Shown: positions 45,547-56,475 of the stretch, one piece after another | Position numbering within the stretch: position 1 is the first letter of the stretch | Layout of the letters: every line of letters begins with the position of its first letter | Source of the DNA: Rotaria sordida | Lineage: Eukaryota; Rotifera; Eurotatoria; Philodinida; Philodinidae | DNA length: 64,000 bases | Assembly: GCA_905250125.1 (NCBI GenBank) | Contig: CAJNOL010000009.1 | Coordinates: 163,909 to 227,908 of the forward strand | Direction of reading: 5' to 3' | Translations under genes and position numbers: made by a program | The notes under the pieces: generated by a model | Told to the model about the DNA's origin: nothing | The model's database searches: none | What the model saw: the letters and a program-made list of their open reading frames with translations, nothing else

Positions 45547-48500
45547 TTAAATATTAGAATTATTTTCATTCGAATCTATTTCTGTATTATCCCAAGACAA
45601 TGGCATCTAAGAAAAACAAAATGTCCAAATAAATATATTGATTTGAACTTCATAGATTTGTCTTTTTTACCTTATACGAAGACATTTTTGAAAAAGAACA
45701 AAGTAAATTCCATTTTTCACGTAGATAATTCATTACTTCACGTGTACCATTAGGTCGAGCAAATAGACTTAAGATATGATCACCAAGTGGATTATTATTT
45801 AAACCTATTTAAAAAAATTTTTTTGTTCTTTAATATTAAATAAAAATGCCTTTACCAAGATCTTCAAGATAGAGTTTGCCTAATTCGTATGGTAAATTTT
45901 TAAGAAAATTTGATTCAAGATAAAGTCTTTTTAGATTGATTAAATCTCCTAGAAGAAAAAGAAACATTTTTTTATACATATTTTCCTAGAATATTAAAGA
46001 TTTCAATAACTGGCACGATGTTAAATTCTGCCGAATCCTAATCCAGAAATTTGAGATTCGATGGGCTCTACCCTATACATTTCTCAGATGATTCGTCTGA
46101 AGAATATATAAGGTGCACAAATCATCGAATACAAAGAACCGGAAAAAAGTGTTTCGTATCTTCAGAGTAGCCATCCTATTGCGATTAGGAAACGACATTG
46201 AAAGTATCAAAATATGATTCGATCGGGCCTTGGTCTGGAAAGAATACACATTTCTGTATACATTTATTGTTTTGTTAAATGCAAAAAGAATTTTCTACGA
46301 CTAACTAGTCTTAGAGATCTATTAGTTTTGAGCGTTTTCAATATAACTATGGTAATCATAATCTTGTCTTTTGTAAACTCAATATGAAAACTAATAGTGT
46401 AGATTGACATAAGTTTTTCATTCTCTACAAATTGACTTAGTGATCATATTTACAATTATCTTTTGTCATAGATTATGTAAAGTCATACAGGTGTGATATC
46501 ACACCTGTATGACTTTACATAATCTATGACAAAAGATAATTGTAAATATGATCACTAAGTCAATTTGTAGAGAATGAAAAACTTATGTCAATCTACACTA
46601 TTAGTTTTCATATTGAGTTTACAAAAGACAAGATTATGATTACCATAGTTATATTGAAAACGCTCGAAACCAATAGATCTCTAAGATTAGTTAGTCGTGG
46701 AAAATTCTTTTTGCGTTTAACAAAACAAAAAATGTATATATAGAAATGTGCAAAATTTGATGATCTATCTTTCTATTCTATTGAAAATGAGATCAAAGGG
46801 ATGACAGATTTACGACTTTCTCCGGGAGTAACCTGTTAAACTTGATGTGCTCTAATACTAGGGTCGATTCTATCATTTCATCAATGTCTTTTGCAACTAG
46901 TTTGGAAGATTTTCAATTGGTCGATGATGTCTTTAACTATGCTTCCTTTAGAAATTTTGAACGGCGAAAAAAAACCAACTTAGTACACGTTCACTATTCC
47001 CATGCATTTGTAAAATGTGAGTTAGATCATGAAAATTTTCAGACAATCAGTACTTCATTATGTCTCAAGAATATAGATTGAAGATTGATACATATATATA
47101 ATTCAAATTTTTTTGAAGAAAAATTTCAAAAAAAAATGTTTGCTACCCAAAAATAATTCTCGATTATAGCGAAAAATGAATATAACGAACCAATTTGAGA
47201 TGGTAATGTTTTTAATCGATTGTGTGACAAATCAAGATAGACAAGATTGGTTAAATTTCCTATTTCTAAAATATAAAATATCATATGAATAAATCTAATG
47301 GATAATTCTTCAAGCAAAAAAAGATATTTCGAAATGACCAAGCATTTATATTTATAAATCTTACGAGAGGAATCCATCAGCTTACCAATTGTTTTTTCCT
47401 CGAAAACTATATGACTATATCCAATTTATTGTGCTAATATGGAATATTAAGGTCAAAGATAGAATCGATTTCATCTCTGATTTATATCATAAAGTTTAGA
47501 CAAAACAGTCATTATAGGGAACTGGATTGATCATCAAACCAGAAATGTATGCCGTCATGTATGTTCTGAGGAAAAAAGAGCGATTGATCAGTTGGAATAC
47601 TTCTCTTAATAGTAAATAGGGTATCCCAAAAGTTGGATCGAAAAAAAAACCCATGAATAACTCTTCAACAGTTCAAAAAATTTACGTATCGTTCTTTTTC
47701 ACAGTTTCATCTTATCTTCATTAAAATTAAAATAGTTTCACTCATGTGAAAATTCTAATCAACCACTAATAATGTCAAAACGAAAACTATCAGTCAAATT
47801 TGATGAAAAAGGACTCACCAATTCAACATTGTATTAGGAGTAGATTCTAACGATTTTTTGAAATTGGTTACATTAAGGAAAATGTAGTGTAATCACTGAA
47901 GAAAAAGTTAATGACACTTGTGAAAATGAGTCCGAAGCAAATGTTCATCTTAGAGCTATTGAACAAACATAAGAGATATTGCATCAGCATTCGATGAGAT
48001 GATGTTTGCGGTATTGAACAAGTTTGTACAGTAAACCGAACACTTGATCTTGGCTCATTTTCACAAGTGTCATTAGTTTTTTTCTCCTGTAATTACTCTA
48101 CATCTATCCTCAACATGGTCAATTTTCGATAGTTCTAATAGAATCTATTCTCAATACAATATGGAACTGACAAGTTTATTCTTTTTTAGTATTTCATAAT
48201 TTAATGTAAAGTATCCTTTTTTTTTCAATTGTTTATTTTTATGCTGATCTTCGAACGGAAATCATTTATTAACTTATAATGATTTTTAACTCTTCCACCT
48301 TTGACCGAAAAGAGAAAATATCAAAAGGCCAAAATTTTGAAAATGATAGTGTATGAAAAAAGAAATCTTCTTTACCTTTACATCCTTATATTTTTGTTTT
48401 CGATCAAAATACAGTATACATTACTTTTACGACATGTTGAAAAGAATATAGATAAATTTATAGAACTTTGAAATAGAGAATTTCTTAGTAAAACAAAAAA

Positions 48501-48974
48501 GGCTTGTATGATTTTGAAATATATTTCTCTTATGCACCCATTCTTACAATAAATTTCTGTTACTCTTTCAAATTATACTAATTGATATAATAATTTTTCT
48601 TTGTTTGATTTACCTGCTGGTAAATATTTTAATTCATTATTACTTATAATTAAATATCGAGTATTTGTTTGATAGAAAAGAACCGGACTTAATGTTCGTA
48701 CTTTGCCTTTTATTTCTAATCCAGCTAAACCAGTTTCGATACCTACAAGAATAAAAAAAAAGAGTAAATTATATTAAGTAGAGTTCTTTTTTTTTTCATC
48801 ATTATTACCGTTTATTGGTCCACGTAAATAATATTCATCTTCTTCCTCATCATGTTGATCGTTTATAATTGGTTCTGATTGCAAAAATAAATGTTTATTT
48901 TCATGATCATCATTGTAAAAAAAATTATCGTTAAATTCGTCAGGTAAATAATGATTATTAGTCGGTGATTGCAT
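45547..48974 (-). CDS. LRR-only CNOT6 paralogue (no nuclease domain), 218 aa
   Basis: Six exons keep one frame: 48,809-48,974, 48,614-48,742, 47,191-47,265, 45,856-45,948, 45,671-45,804 and 45,547-45,606. The start ATG at 48,974 opens an acidic N-terminus (DEEEDEYY). Then GLEIKGKVRTLSP matches the CNOT6 pre-LRR strand. Leucine-rich repeats follow (RYLIISNNELKYLP, LVYLDLSHNRLKTLP, LKRLYLESNFLKNLP), then the cap NNPLGDHILSLFARPNGTRE and VMNYLREKW. Exon phases and boundaries are the same as in the LRR exons at 41-43.5 kb. Instead of the PPPRSW nuclease entry the last exon gives 20 codons (MPLSWDNTEI...) and a stop. It is therefore a tandem duplicate that kept only the CAF1-binding part. Introns 2 (1.35 kb) and 3 (1.24 kb) contain transposon sequence. 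Confidence 0.85.
46249..46746. mobile_element. Near-perfect zero-spacer palindrome, ~249-bp arms
   Basis: Centre at 46,497/46,498 in GTGTGATATCACAC. From there the arms are identical for over 200 bases (CTGTATGACTTTACATAATC, AAAGATAATTGTAAATATGA and so on), with a few differences near the ends (TGAGCGTTTTC against GAAAACGCTCG; CTAGTCTTAGAG against CTCTAAGATTAG). It lies in intron 3 of the LRR-only gene. The high identity implies a very young hairpin element or an inverted duplication; assembly artefact must be considered. Confidence 0.9.
47625..48110 (+). mobile_element. Decayed mariner-like element
   Basis: Starts with TAGGGTATCCCAAAAGTTGG, an IS630/mariner-type inverted repeat. After an untranslated stretch an ATG near 47,772 gives MSKRKLSVKFDEKGLT, similar to the N-terminus of mariner transposases, then stops accumulate. 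No catalytic region remains. It lies in intron 2 of the LRR-only gene. Confidence 0.5.
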
Positions 48975-49250
48975 TCTTTTTAAAAGAATAATAACACACA
49001 AAACAAACAAGAAAAAAAAATGTTTTCCTTTTTAAATAAAAAAATCAAATAATATGTAACGCCATTTGATAATATGATTATGTCGTGACTTATGTGCCCG
49101 CACAAACACGACTATTTAGATATATAATTGCAATCTAGAAAAAAAAAAAGATTTGAAACGTTTCAATATATATTCTACAAGGAGAAGAAAAAACAAATAA
49201 ACTAAAGGACGAATATCGTAAAATAAGAAAGTTTCTATTATTTTTTTCAC

Positions 49251-49770
49251 TTAAATTTGCCACTGACTTGCATTTATATCTAAACGTTGTGTGGATGGAC
49301 GAGCAACTCCATAATAATCAAGTACGTGTGGTCGATCAGGAAAAAATGTACGAGATTTAAATACTTTTTCACCAAACCATGTACCAACTTCCCAACTTGG
49401 TACATCATTCATTAATTTTGTTTCTTCATCACGATTAGCACGATATTGTCTTAAAACAATACGGTCTTGTTCAGCTAATAATACTGGTTCAATACATGAA
49501 CGACTTTCATCCATTTCCATTTCTAGAAAACAAAAATTTGTTGTTTTTTTCTTTTCAATAAACAAGAATTATTTATTTACCACTTCGCCAATATTCACGT
49601 TTTTCTGATATATGATAAAAATATCCAAATATATTAGATGCTAACCAAAGAGAAACAAATGGCCATAGAGGAATACGACGCGAAGGTAATCGTGCCCAAG
49701 GTATCGGAGAATAACCACCACGTGGTGGCAAATCTTGTCGATAGACGGCTACTTTAGAAAAGCCCGTCAT
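49251..49770 (-). CDS. NDUFA13: NDUFA13 / GRIM-19, complex I accessory subunit
   Basis: A supernumerary subunit of mitochondrial NADH:ubiquinone oxidoreductase in the inner membrane. Two exons (49,581-49,770 and 49,251-49,522) give 153 residues, near the usual 144. The N-terminus VYRQDLPPRGGYSPIPWARL matches the family's QDMPPPGGYxPIxxxR motif. One membrane helix follows (WPFVSLWLASNIFGYF). A charged helical segment includes LLAEQDRIVLRQYRANRDEE, and then MNDVPSWEVG matches the conserved MKDVPxWKVG. The C-terminus is about 10 residues longer than in vertebrates. A 3' splice site (CT at 49,774-49,775) lies only 3 nt before the ATG, consistent with trans-splicing. It is the first gene of a minus-strand run; the LRR-only gene starts 277 bp downstream. 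Confidence 0.95.
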
Positions 49771-50926
49771 AATCTATAAAAGAGGGGAAAAAATCTAGTT
49801 GAGTTCTGCTTGTTCTGTTTGTATGTACGCATCTGAATAAGTTATTTTTTTATCTTCTTACGGTGTTGTACCGTTACTTGCTTTGTTTTTCTTCGGAAAA
49901 TAAAATGATTGACTTTTATCAGTAAGATTAGTTTTAGAAAATTTTTTTTTTTCGTTTTGTATTTTAGTTAGTTATTTATTTATTTTTATCTACGTTTATT
50001 GATTTATTTTCAAAGAAAAAAAAAAGATTCACAAGCGACATCTATAAACGATATTTTCAATAAAAAAAATTAATAGATTTCGAAAAATTTATTAAAAAAT
50101 AATATTTTTATTTTTACAAAATTTCAAATGTTAAGAATAAAATAAAAAAGAAAATTATTCTTTTAATGGCTAATTCGAAGAAGACAAAAATAATATTCCA
50201 TAGTTCCATATATCTGTTCTGTTTCACGTAGGATATTCTAAGTCAGAATTCGGGTACTTCCTGAATGGATTCGCTCACACGTTAGACTAAAACAGAACTC
50301 GACGAGGTCTATCCAATGCATTACTCATTTTCTCCAATTGACCCTTTTATCAGAGAGAAAAACTCTGAATACCGAGAAAAAATTAGCAAAATACCTTTAA
50401 ACTCTCGAAAAATTCGTCGCGATTCGCTCAGAAGTTAGATCAACGACGAATAAAGATAGAAGTCGATGAGCTCTATCAATTTCACATATTATTCATTAAT
50501 TTCAACCTAATTATCATTGAGAAAAACGCTAATTAGTTCATTATTTATTAATTATTTTATTAAAACCCATTAGGATTTTCCCACAGGGTGACCAAGTTAG
50601 ATCAATCATAGGTTCCGATAGAACTCGATGAGCTTTATCGATTACGCACCTTATTCATTAATTTCCATTGAGTCTTTATTGAGAAAAACGCTGATTAACT
50701 ATATACAGATCGAATCATCTAATGATGATGTTAACATATATTTAATAATATTAATACAATTGTCTTTATATATATATGCTCAGAAAAAAATAGTTTTCGT
50801 TAATATTTTGAGTATATCATCACTATAAATACATATTTTAAAAAAAATAATATCATATTCTGAAAGTCCGTGGAATTTTCTATTATCCTGTATATTTATA
50901 TTTTAGTTTGCATTTATACATTATTA
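49771..50926. repeat. Intergenic with a three-copy degenerate ~165-bp tandem repeat
   Basis: Copies at about 50,225-50,390, 50,395-50,540 and 50,585-50,720 each have GAACTCGAYGAG (or AAGTCGATGAG) followed by TCTATC, then ATTATTCATTAATTTC and a closing GAGAAAAACGCTAATTA-like block. Divergence is about one base in four. 49,771-50,200 holds only AT-rich DNA. Confidence 0.6.
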
Positions 50927-51493
50927 AAATAAATTGAGTACAATGAAAACACCTTCCATCGACAAGTGGGAAAAACTGACATTTTTCGCCACTTCTTTTG
51001 TTTTTTAATCATTTTGTATATTTTGTCTTATCTTGCATTTATGTGCAGAAGAATAATTTGAGTATGATCCAGGCATACTCCTTGACAAACTATAAAAGAA
51101 CTAGATTTTTTAACTATCTCTTTCGTTTTTTTTCCAGAACTTCAGGATAATTGAGAAGATAATTCATTGTCAGAACATATAATTATTTCTTTCAAAAGTT
51201 ATATCTATAGTAATAATAAAAGTGATAATAAACTGGAAATAAAAAGGACAGTGATAGCAAAATATCCAGTATTTTAGGATTTGTCAAAGAGGGTGTTTAA
51301 ATATTATTGACGTTATTCTTCAACACGTAAATATAAGACAAAAATATACAGAATGATAGAGAATTTAAAGCTCTATTAGAATACATAATCACTTTTGTCC
51401 AGATTTATTTCCATAGTACCTATAATTTGAAAAAGCGGCGAATTTTCGCACTTGTCAATGGAGAGTGTTTGCATTGTACTCAAATTATTTTGA
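50927..51493. mobile_element. MITE with terminal inverted repeats
   Basis: Left AATTGAGTACAATGAAAACA, then CATCGACAAGTGGG; right (reverse-complemented) AATTTGAGTACAATGCAAAC, then CATTGACAAGTGCG. The arms extend about 70 bp with partial symmetry inside. No coding sequence. Confidence 0.65.
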
Positions 51494-51619
51494 CAATAGA
51501 CAAATGCAAGACAGTAGACAAATATAGAGGAAGATAGAAAATTCAAAGTACTATCAAAATATATAATTGTTTTTTTAAAAAGAGAATTCTATAATAGTAA
51601 AAAATTTCAAAAACTAATT

Positions 51620-51946
51620 GTGATGATAGTTATAAAATCTAGTCTATGGGTATCTAAACATGAGGGTACCTTCATTGTATTAAATTATTTTGTTTTAAAA
51701 AATTATTTTAACGCGGTATTTTATTATCAAAAAACACTTCATATTCGACAATTACCATTACCGAAAAATCATCCTGTTTTATTAAAAGCAATTGAAAATC
51801 ATCAAAATACAATTACATCAGTACCAAGAAACGGTTTGCAATCAATATCTGAAAAACAATATTCACAATCGAAATTATCAAAACTTAGGAGAAAATTAAA
51901 TGGCAGAGTTTCTAATTGTGTACAAACAATAAAAAGAAAACATTGA
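51620..51946 (+). pseudogene. TPR-repeat fragment (kinesin-light-chain-like)
   Basis: The middle of this 108-codon frame reads YFNAVFYYQKTLHIRQLPLP followed by KNHPVLLKAIENHQN. This fits the helix pair of kinesin-light-chain-type tetratricopeptides (A-x-x-Y-Y-x-x-x-L-x-I-R-x-x-x-L-P-x-x-H-P). The rest is a basic Ser-rich tail ending IKRKH. Only about one repeat is present and the 5' part does not look coding, so this is a relict or a last exon with its upstream part lost. Confidence 0.45.
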
Positions 51947-53426
51947 TTTTATTTCTTTTGCTTTACTCTAGCATATTTTTTTTTATTAGAAATTAACGAA
52001 CAATTTCCAAAGAGAAATATAGAAATGTTTCTTAAACAGAAGCTCTATCGTTCATAAGATTGTTTTTTTTTCATTAACTTTGTGTTTCTCTCGGGATATA
52101 CAACAATGTCTACAGTTCAATAGATAACTCAAGATAGAATAAATATTATTCGTTATATACTGCTGTTCAACTGAAAGATCTATCATATCTTTTAAAAGTT
52201 CACTATAAGAGTACGTCAATCAATCATGGTTCCATCGACCACTAGAGATGGAATAGTATAATCCTTATGGTAGATCTAACGAGCGATTATAGATTCCCTT
52301 AGTGAGCCGATGTCATCGAAATACTCACTGAATCCGAATAGGTTAAGATAAAGTGTTCAATAAGAGGAATTTATATGAAAAGAACAAGCCACTGGATGCA
52401 GGAACGATTTTATCATTTCAACAACTTCTACTAAGATTGTGATGGGTGCTATTGATCAAATGTGGGCCGTAAAATGTTGAATTATGTGATTTTGAAAGGT
52501 TAGATTGGATGAAAGGTGATCACTCATGATACTATCGAACCGATCTAACAACTTATACCAAATTCATCTAAGTATCAAAGAAGAGAAAGCCCATCAATTA
52601 GAATTTATCTCAGTAAATACTCGTTCTATAAACATCAAAAATAATTTTCAAAGCCTTATAATATGAAAGAAGTTTCCTTTATAAATCTTCTCTTTTTCTG
52701 ATTTTGAATAAAACATATTCTTTAATAACAGGAAGTAGGAATAGGTCTATTTTTTGAAAGAAATGTTTGATAGTGTTGTCAAAATATTTTCAGAATGTCA
52801 TTAGTCTTGCATTCTTTTTTCCGTTTATTCGTTACAAATATTATCAAAAAGTATAAACAATATGGGTTTGGATGATAATAATAATAAATCAATCCTATTT
52901 CTCTAGAATATATCATTAAACACATGAGCACTTGAATAGCTTAGTATAATAATGGCACTCGATTTAATTCTATGATTTCCTTCGATAATAACTAAATCAT
53001 TAAAACCTTCATTAACTTCCATCTAACATAAGAAAAAAAGTGAAAAATCGAAATGTGGATGTGAGTCAAAAGAAGACCCGCACCCACATCCTATGAAAAT
53101 AGGCATATATACTATACACGTCATCAGCATACATCTAAAGACCCCAAGATCCGCACCTTATAAAAGTAGGAGGTATATACTATACATATCATCATCATAA
53201 TTCTAAAGACCCGCAAGACTCGAAGTTGTTGTGGAAAAGGGTAGTATTTTTTTTTCCAAAATTCAGTTTGAAATCAAAAAGACCATAGACTCACAATTCT
53301 TTTCTGTACTTCATTATTTTGATCTGTAAATTCGAAAAGAGTTTTTTCATAAGCCAGTTGGACACATTTCATTGGAAAGCCTTTGATATTTATCTAGATG
53401 TTCTTTTAATTGTGTTATTGTATTTT
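51947..53426. other. Intergenic; short duplicated block near 53.1 kb
   Basis: No gene seen. At 53,040-53,225 a block of about 65 bp is present twice (AGGCATATATACTATACACG / AGGTATATACTATACATATC, each followed by TCTAAAGACCC), and ATGTGGATGTGAGTC is mirrored by GACCCGCACCCACATCC. Confidence 0.45.
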
Positions 53427-54623
53427 TCACACTGAATGAAGATCTTCAATCCCAGAATATTGAAGTGATGTACGACGAAAATCATGTTCTGTTGAATAAT
53501 AAATTCTATGAATTGGACCAACATCAAGATTATACCAAAATAAACTATTATCATTTAATGGAGAATGAAAACGACGAACCATTGGAACAGCACATTCATC
53601 ATCTGAATCAGTACCATGATTACCCCTAAAACAAATATTTTATTTTATCAATTAAGTTTAGATGTGATACATATTTTAGTCGAGTATGGACTGATTCTAC
53701 TCATGTATAAATCTTATCAAACAGGTCGAAACCCTCCTGGGCTTGAAGCTTTACTTGGATCTTTCTTTTCTTCTGTAAGATGATCATACTCATGATTTCC
53801 AATTTCAACCATATAAGGTACAAGAGCAGCTATTGGTTGTATTTGGGTTATAAATGCATCCCATAAAGCTCCAATACCTCTAACATAACTAATATCACCA
53901 ATATGAAGTAAACAAGTTACATTTACTGTCCATGCTTGAAGATTTTCTAATAAAATAATATGCATATATCTATGATCAATAAATGTTTGTGGTCCTCTTA
54001 TAACTGCTTTTCCTTTACATATATCGAATGCTGTATATGTTATTGTTGTTTCACTTGGATGAAAATTCAAAGAAGATGGACTTAATTCATATTGATATTG
54101 AGGAATATATTCAGATATATTTGTTAAATATGAAACATCCATTTCATCAATATGATTACCATAAGCTAAATGAATACGTGTTGATTCATTATAATTTAAT
54201 GGTCCAACAACAGAAGATTTGCCAATTAATGTATAATTACCAAAACAACTATGATCACGAGAATAATAATGAAATTCAATTTGATGATATAAATTTGTCA
54301 TTGGCCATGATATACTACTTTGCTGATGTTTTACAAATTCATAGTCGAAATAACTACAAACTAATCAAAATAAAATACTAAATAATATATCATTTATTTA
54401 AATGGAAAACTTTCAATCCATAAATTTATATTTCATTATCTCCCGAAAGAGGAATCTCAAGAGAATAAATTCTAATAAACTCATCAATACATATATTTGA
54501 TATTGGTGTCCAACTGATAGTAATCAATTCATTGCTAGAATAGACCGTAGATGATACATTTATATTTGTAATCGAAAATTCATGTGGGTAAGGTGTGGGT
54601 GTGGATGAAAGAAATGTACACAC
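53427..54623 (-). pseudogene. Purple acid phosphatase (ACP7/plant-type PAP), broken
   Basis: A metallophosphatase relative in three exon-like blocks: 54,426-54,623, 53,723-54,360 and 53,427-53,625. Recognisable parts are an N-terminal beta domain (ELITISWTPIS, DEFIRIYSL, SSISWPMTNLYHQIEF), AFDICKGKAVIRGPQTFIDH, then HIGDISYVRG, ALWDAFITQIQPIA, VPYMVEIGNHEYDH, and VGPIHRIYYSTEHDF. Faults: no ATG in the first block; a stop (ATA TAA) before any donor; loss of the segment that should hold the GDMG metal ligand, so the text jumps from the beta domain straight to LLHIGDISY; no phase-compatible splice between blocks 2 and 3; and a stop after EDLHSV that removes the GHxH metal-binding end. The gene is almost surely inactive. 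Confidence 0.8.
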
Positions 54624-55340
54624 TCACACTCACACTCCACATCCATACTCAAAAGAACATGATAATTTAAAATAGATCTGTGAAAAAAGAAAGGATCAAC
54701 AATTTGAAGCGAGAGAACACTCGGAAATTTTTTCTGTGAATTTCTGCTATAGGTATTTGAAATTTTTGTCCTATAGGAGATGAATTGATTTATAATTGAA
54801 TTCCATTTTAATCATAATCGAAAACCACTATGATAAACTTTCTAATTAGTATAAATTTTATAAATATTCTAATTAAGTATTTGAGAGTCAATGTACAACT
54901 TAATAAAAAGAAAAAAACCAACATGATGAATTTTAGAGGCAATCTAGTTTTATTAAACATCGAATTGAAGTATCCAATATATTGTCAATAACAACAAAAA
55001 AAAACGGAAAAAGAATTCATATGTATCCTTAAAATCTTGTACGACTCATTTTCTCAATAAAACAATTTTGATAACGATGAAACAGAAAAATTAAAAGAGA
55101 GAGAGAAAAAACAAGGATTTTTTCTCTTAAAATATATTTATATTGCTGCTAGACTGAAAATCAAGTTACTTTCAAGTGTAGGTATAATTCTTTATTAGAT
55201 ATATTATTGTTTTATTAGCATTCATCTAGGTTGCTGATAACAGTCAAATTAACTCATTGCTTGCCTACATTGGATTTTATGATTATCCTATGAGAATAAA
55301 ATGTCTTTGACTCACAACTCTATTTCATTCGTTTTGTAGA
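54624..55340. other. Intergenic; 5' region of the Cys-rich secreted gene
   Basis: Starts with a CACACTCACACTCACACTCC microsatellite (about 54,617-54,640) at the lost 5' end of the phosphatase pseudogene. No gene. Ends in TTTTGTAG directly abutting the ATG at 55,341. Confidence 0.45.
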
Positions 55341-56386
55341 ATGATGTTTAAAGGATACAATATGTTGAATTTATACTGTACTATAGTATTATTATTTTTT
55401 TTTTGTAATCATTCGATTTCAGCTCTATCATGTTACGAATGTTCATCGACATTTCCGGCAAGTAGTATTTGTTTACCAGCATGTTCTCAAACATTTCGAG
55501 TGGGTAGCACATGTCTACTTACACGCAATATTTCATTAGATCCTAGCGATTTTGGATCACTTCGTGCTGGACATATTGGTAACGAATCTATTATTTCAAA
55601 TGCAGCAGAAAAACATTTTGTTTTTGGCGAAGAAGCTGTATATCAAAATCCATCTCAAGCTGTAGGTTGGGATTGGGAATATGGACCAATTACATATGGA
55701 TGTGATACTAAGTAAATTGAGAATTTTTTGAAATATTAATTCTATTTTTTTGTATATATAGTGGTTGCAATAATCCAGAAAATGTTAATCGTTTACCTAA
55801 TGCATTAAATATACGTATACCAAATGCGACACTTAATCGATTACTTACTGGTGAACTTGATAATAGTTGTTATCTATGCAATACATGTCTTGATACAGAT
55901 GTTACTGGTACAGATATGTCTGCCTGTTCAGTAACACCTTGTCCTAATCATGCATGTAATTTTGTTGCCACACGAAATTCTACAACTAGTTTAGGACAAT
56001 GTAGTAGTGGATGGCATTTTACTAGTGGTTGTATTCTTTCTAGAGAACCAGCTCAAGTTGATATGACTCTTATCTATTACATTCGTTCAAAAACTTCTTT
56101 TCTCTATCAAATGGCAGCTGTTTGTTTGAATGATAATTGTAATAATTTTACGACTTTCAAACAATTGAAAGATGCTGTTACTGTCGATCCTGATCTTACT
56201 TGTTTACTTGATAATACTAGTTCTAGTACAACATCTACATCAATTTTACCGACAATAACATCATCAAGAACAAGTAGTAGTACAGTAACACAAATATCTA
56301 CAACAACAAGTAGCAGTTCAACTGAACAAATTTTTATCAATATAAAACTTTTTATTTTCATAGTTTTTTTCTTTTTATATAATTAA
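55341..56386 (+). CDS. Secreted Cys-rich, probably GPI-anchored surface protein (331 aa)
   Basis: Two exons, 55,341-55,711 and 55,762-56,386, splice in frame. A signal peptide (residues about 8-28, LNLYCTIVLLFFFCNHSISA) precedes LSCYECSSTFPASSIC, which resembles the first strand of Ly6/uPAR-type or related Cys-rich domains. At least 18 Cys are spread over the ectodomain, with CYLCNTC, CSVTPCPNHAC and CLNDNCNNF motifs near the C-terminal half; the last looks like the CxxxxCN end of Ly6 domains. A Ser/Thr-rich stalk (SSSTTSTS, TTTSSSST) and a terminal hydrophobic tail (LFIFIVFFFLYN) suggest a GPI anchor signal. The spacing is longer than a single Ly6 domain, so identity is tentative. The AG of a 3' splice site is immediately before the ATG. 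It converges on the DUF229 gene, 90 bp away. Confidence 0.82.
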
Positions 56387-56475
56387 ACTTGAATACTAAA
56401 ATATCAAATTTTTTTTCTTATCTGACTAATTGAAATTAAAAGAAAAAAAAACACACATGCAGAATAAAATTAACC

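Noticed and set aside
54028-54381. 117-codon plus-strand frame
   Set aside because: Antisense of the purple acid phosphatase block, which has recognisable motifs on the minus strand.
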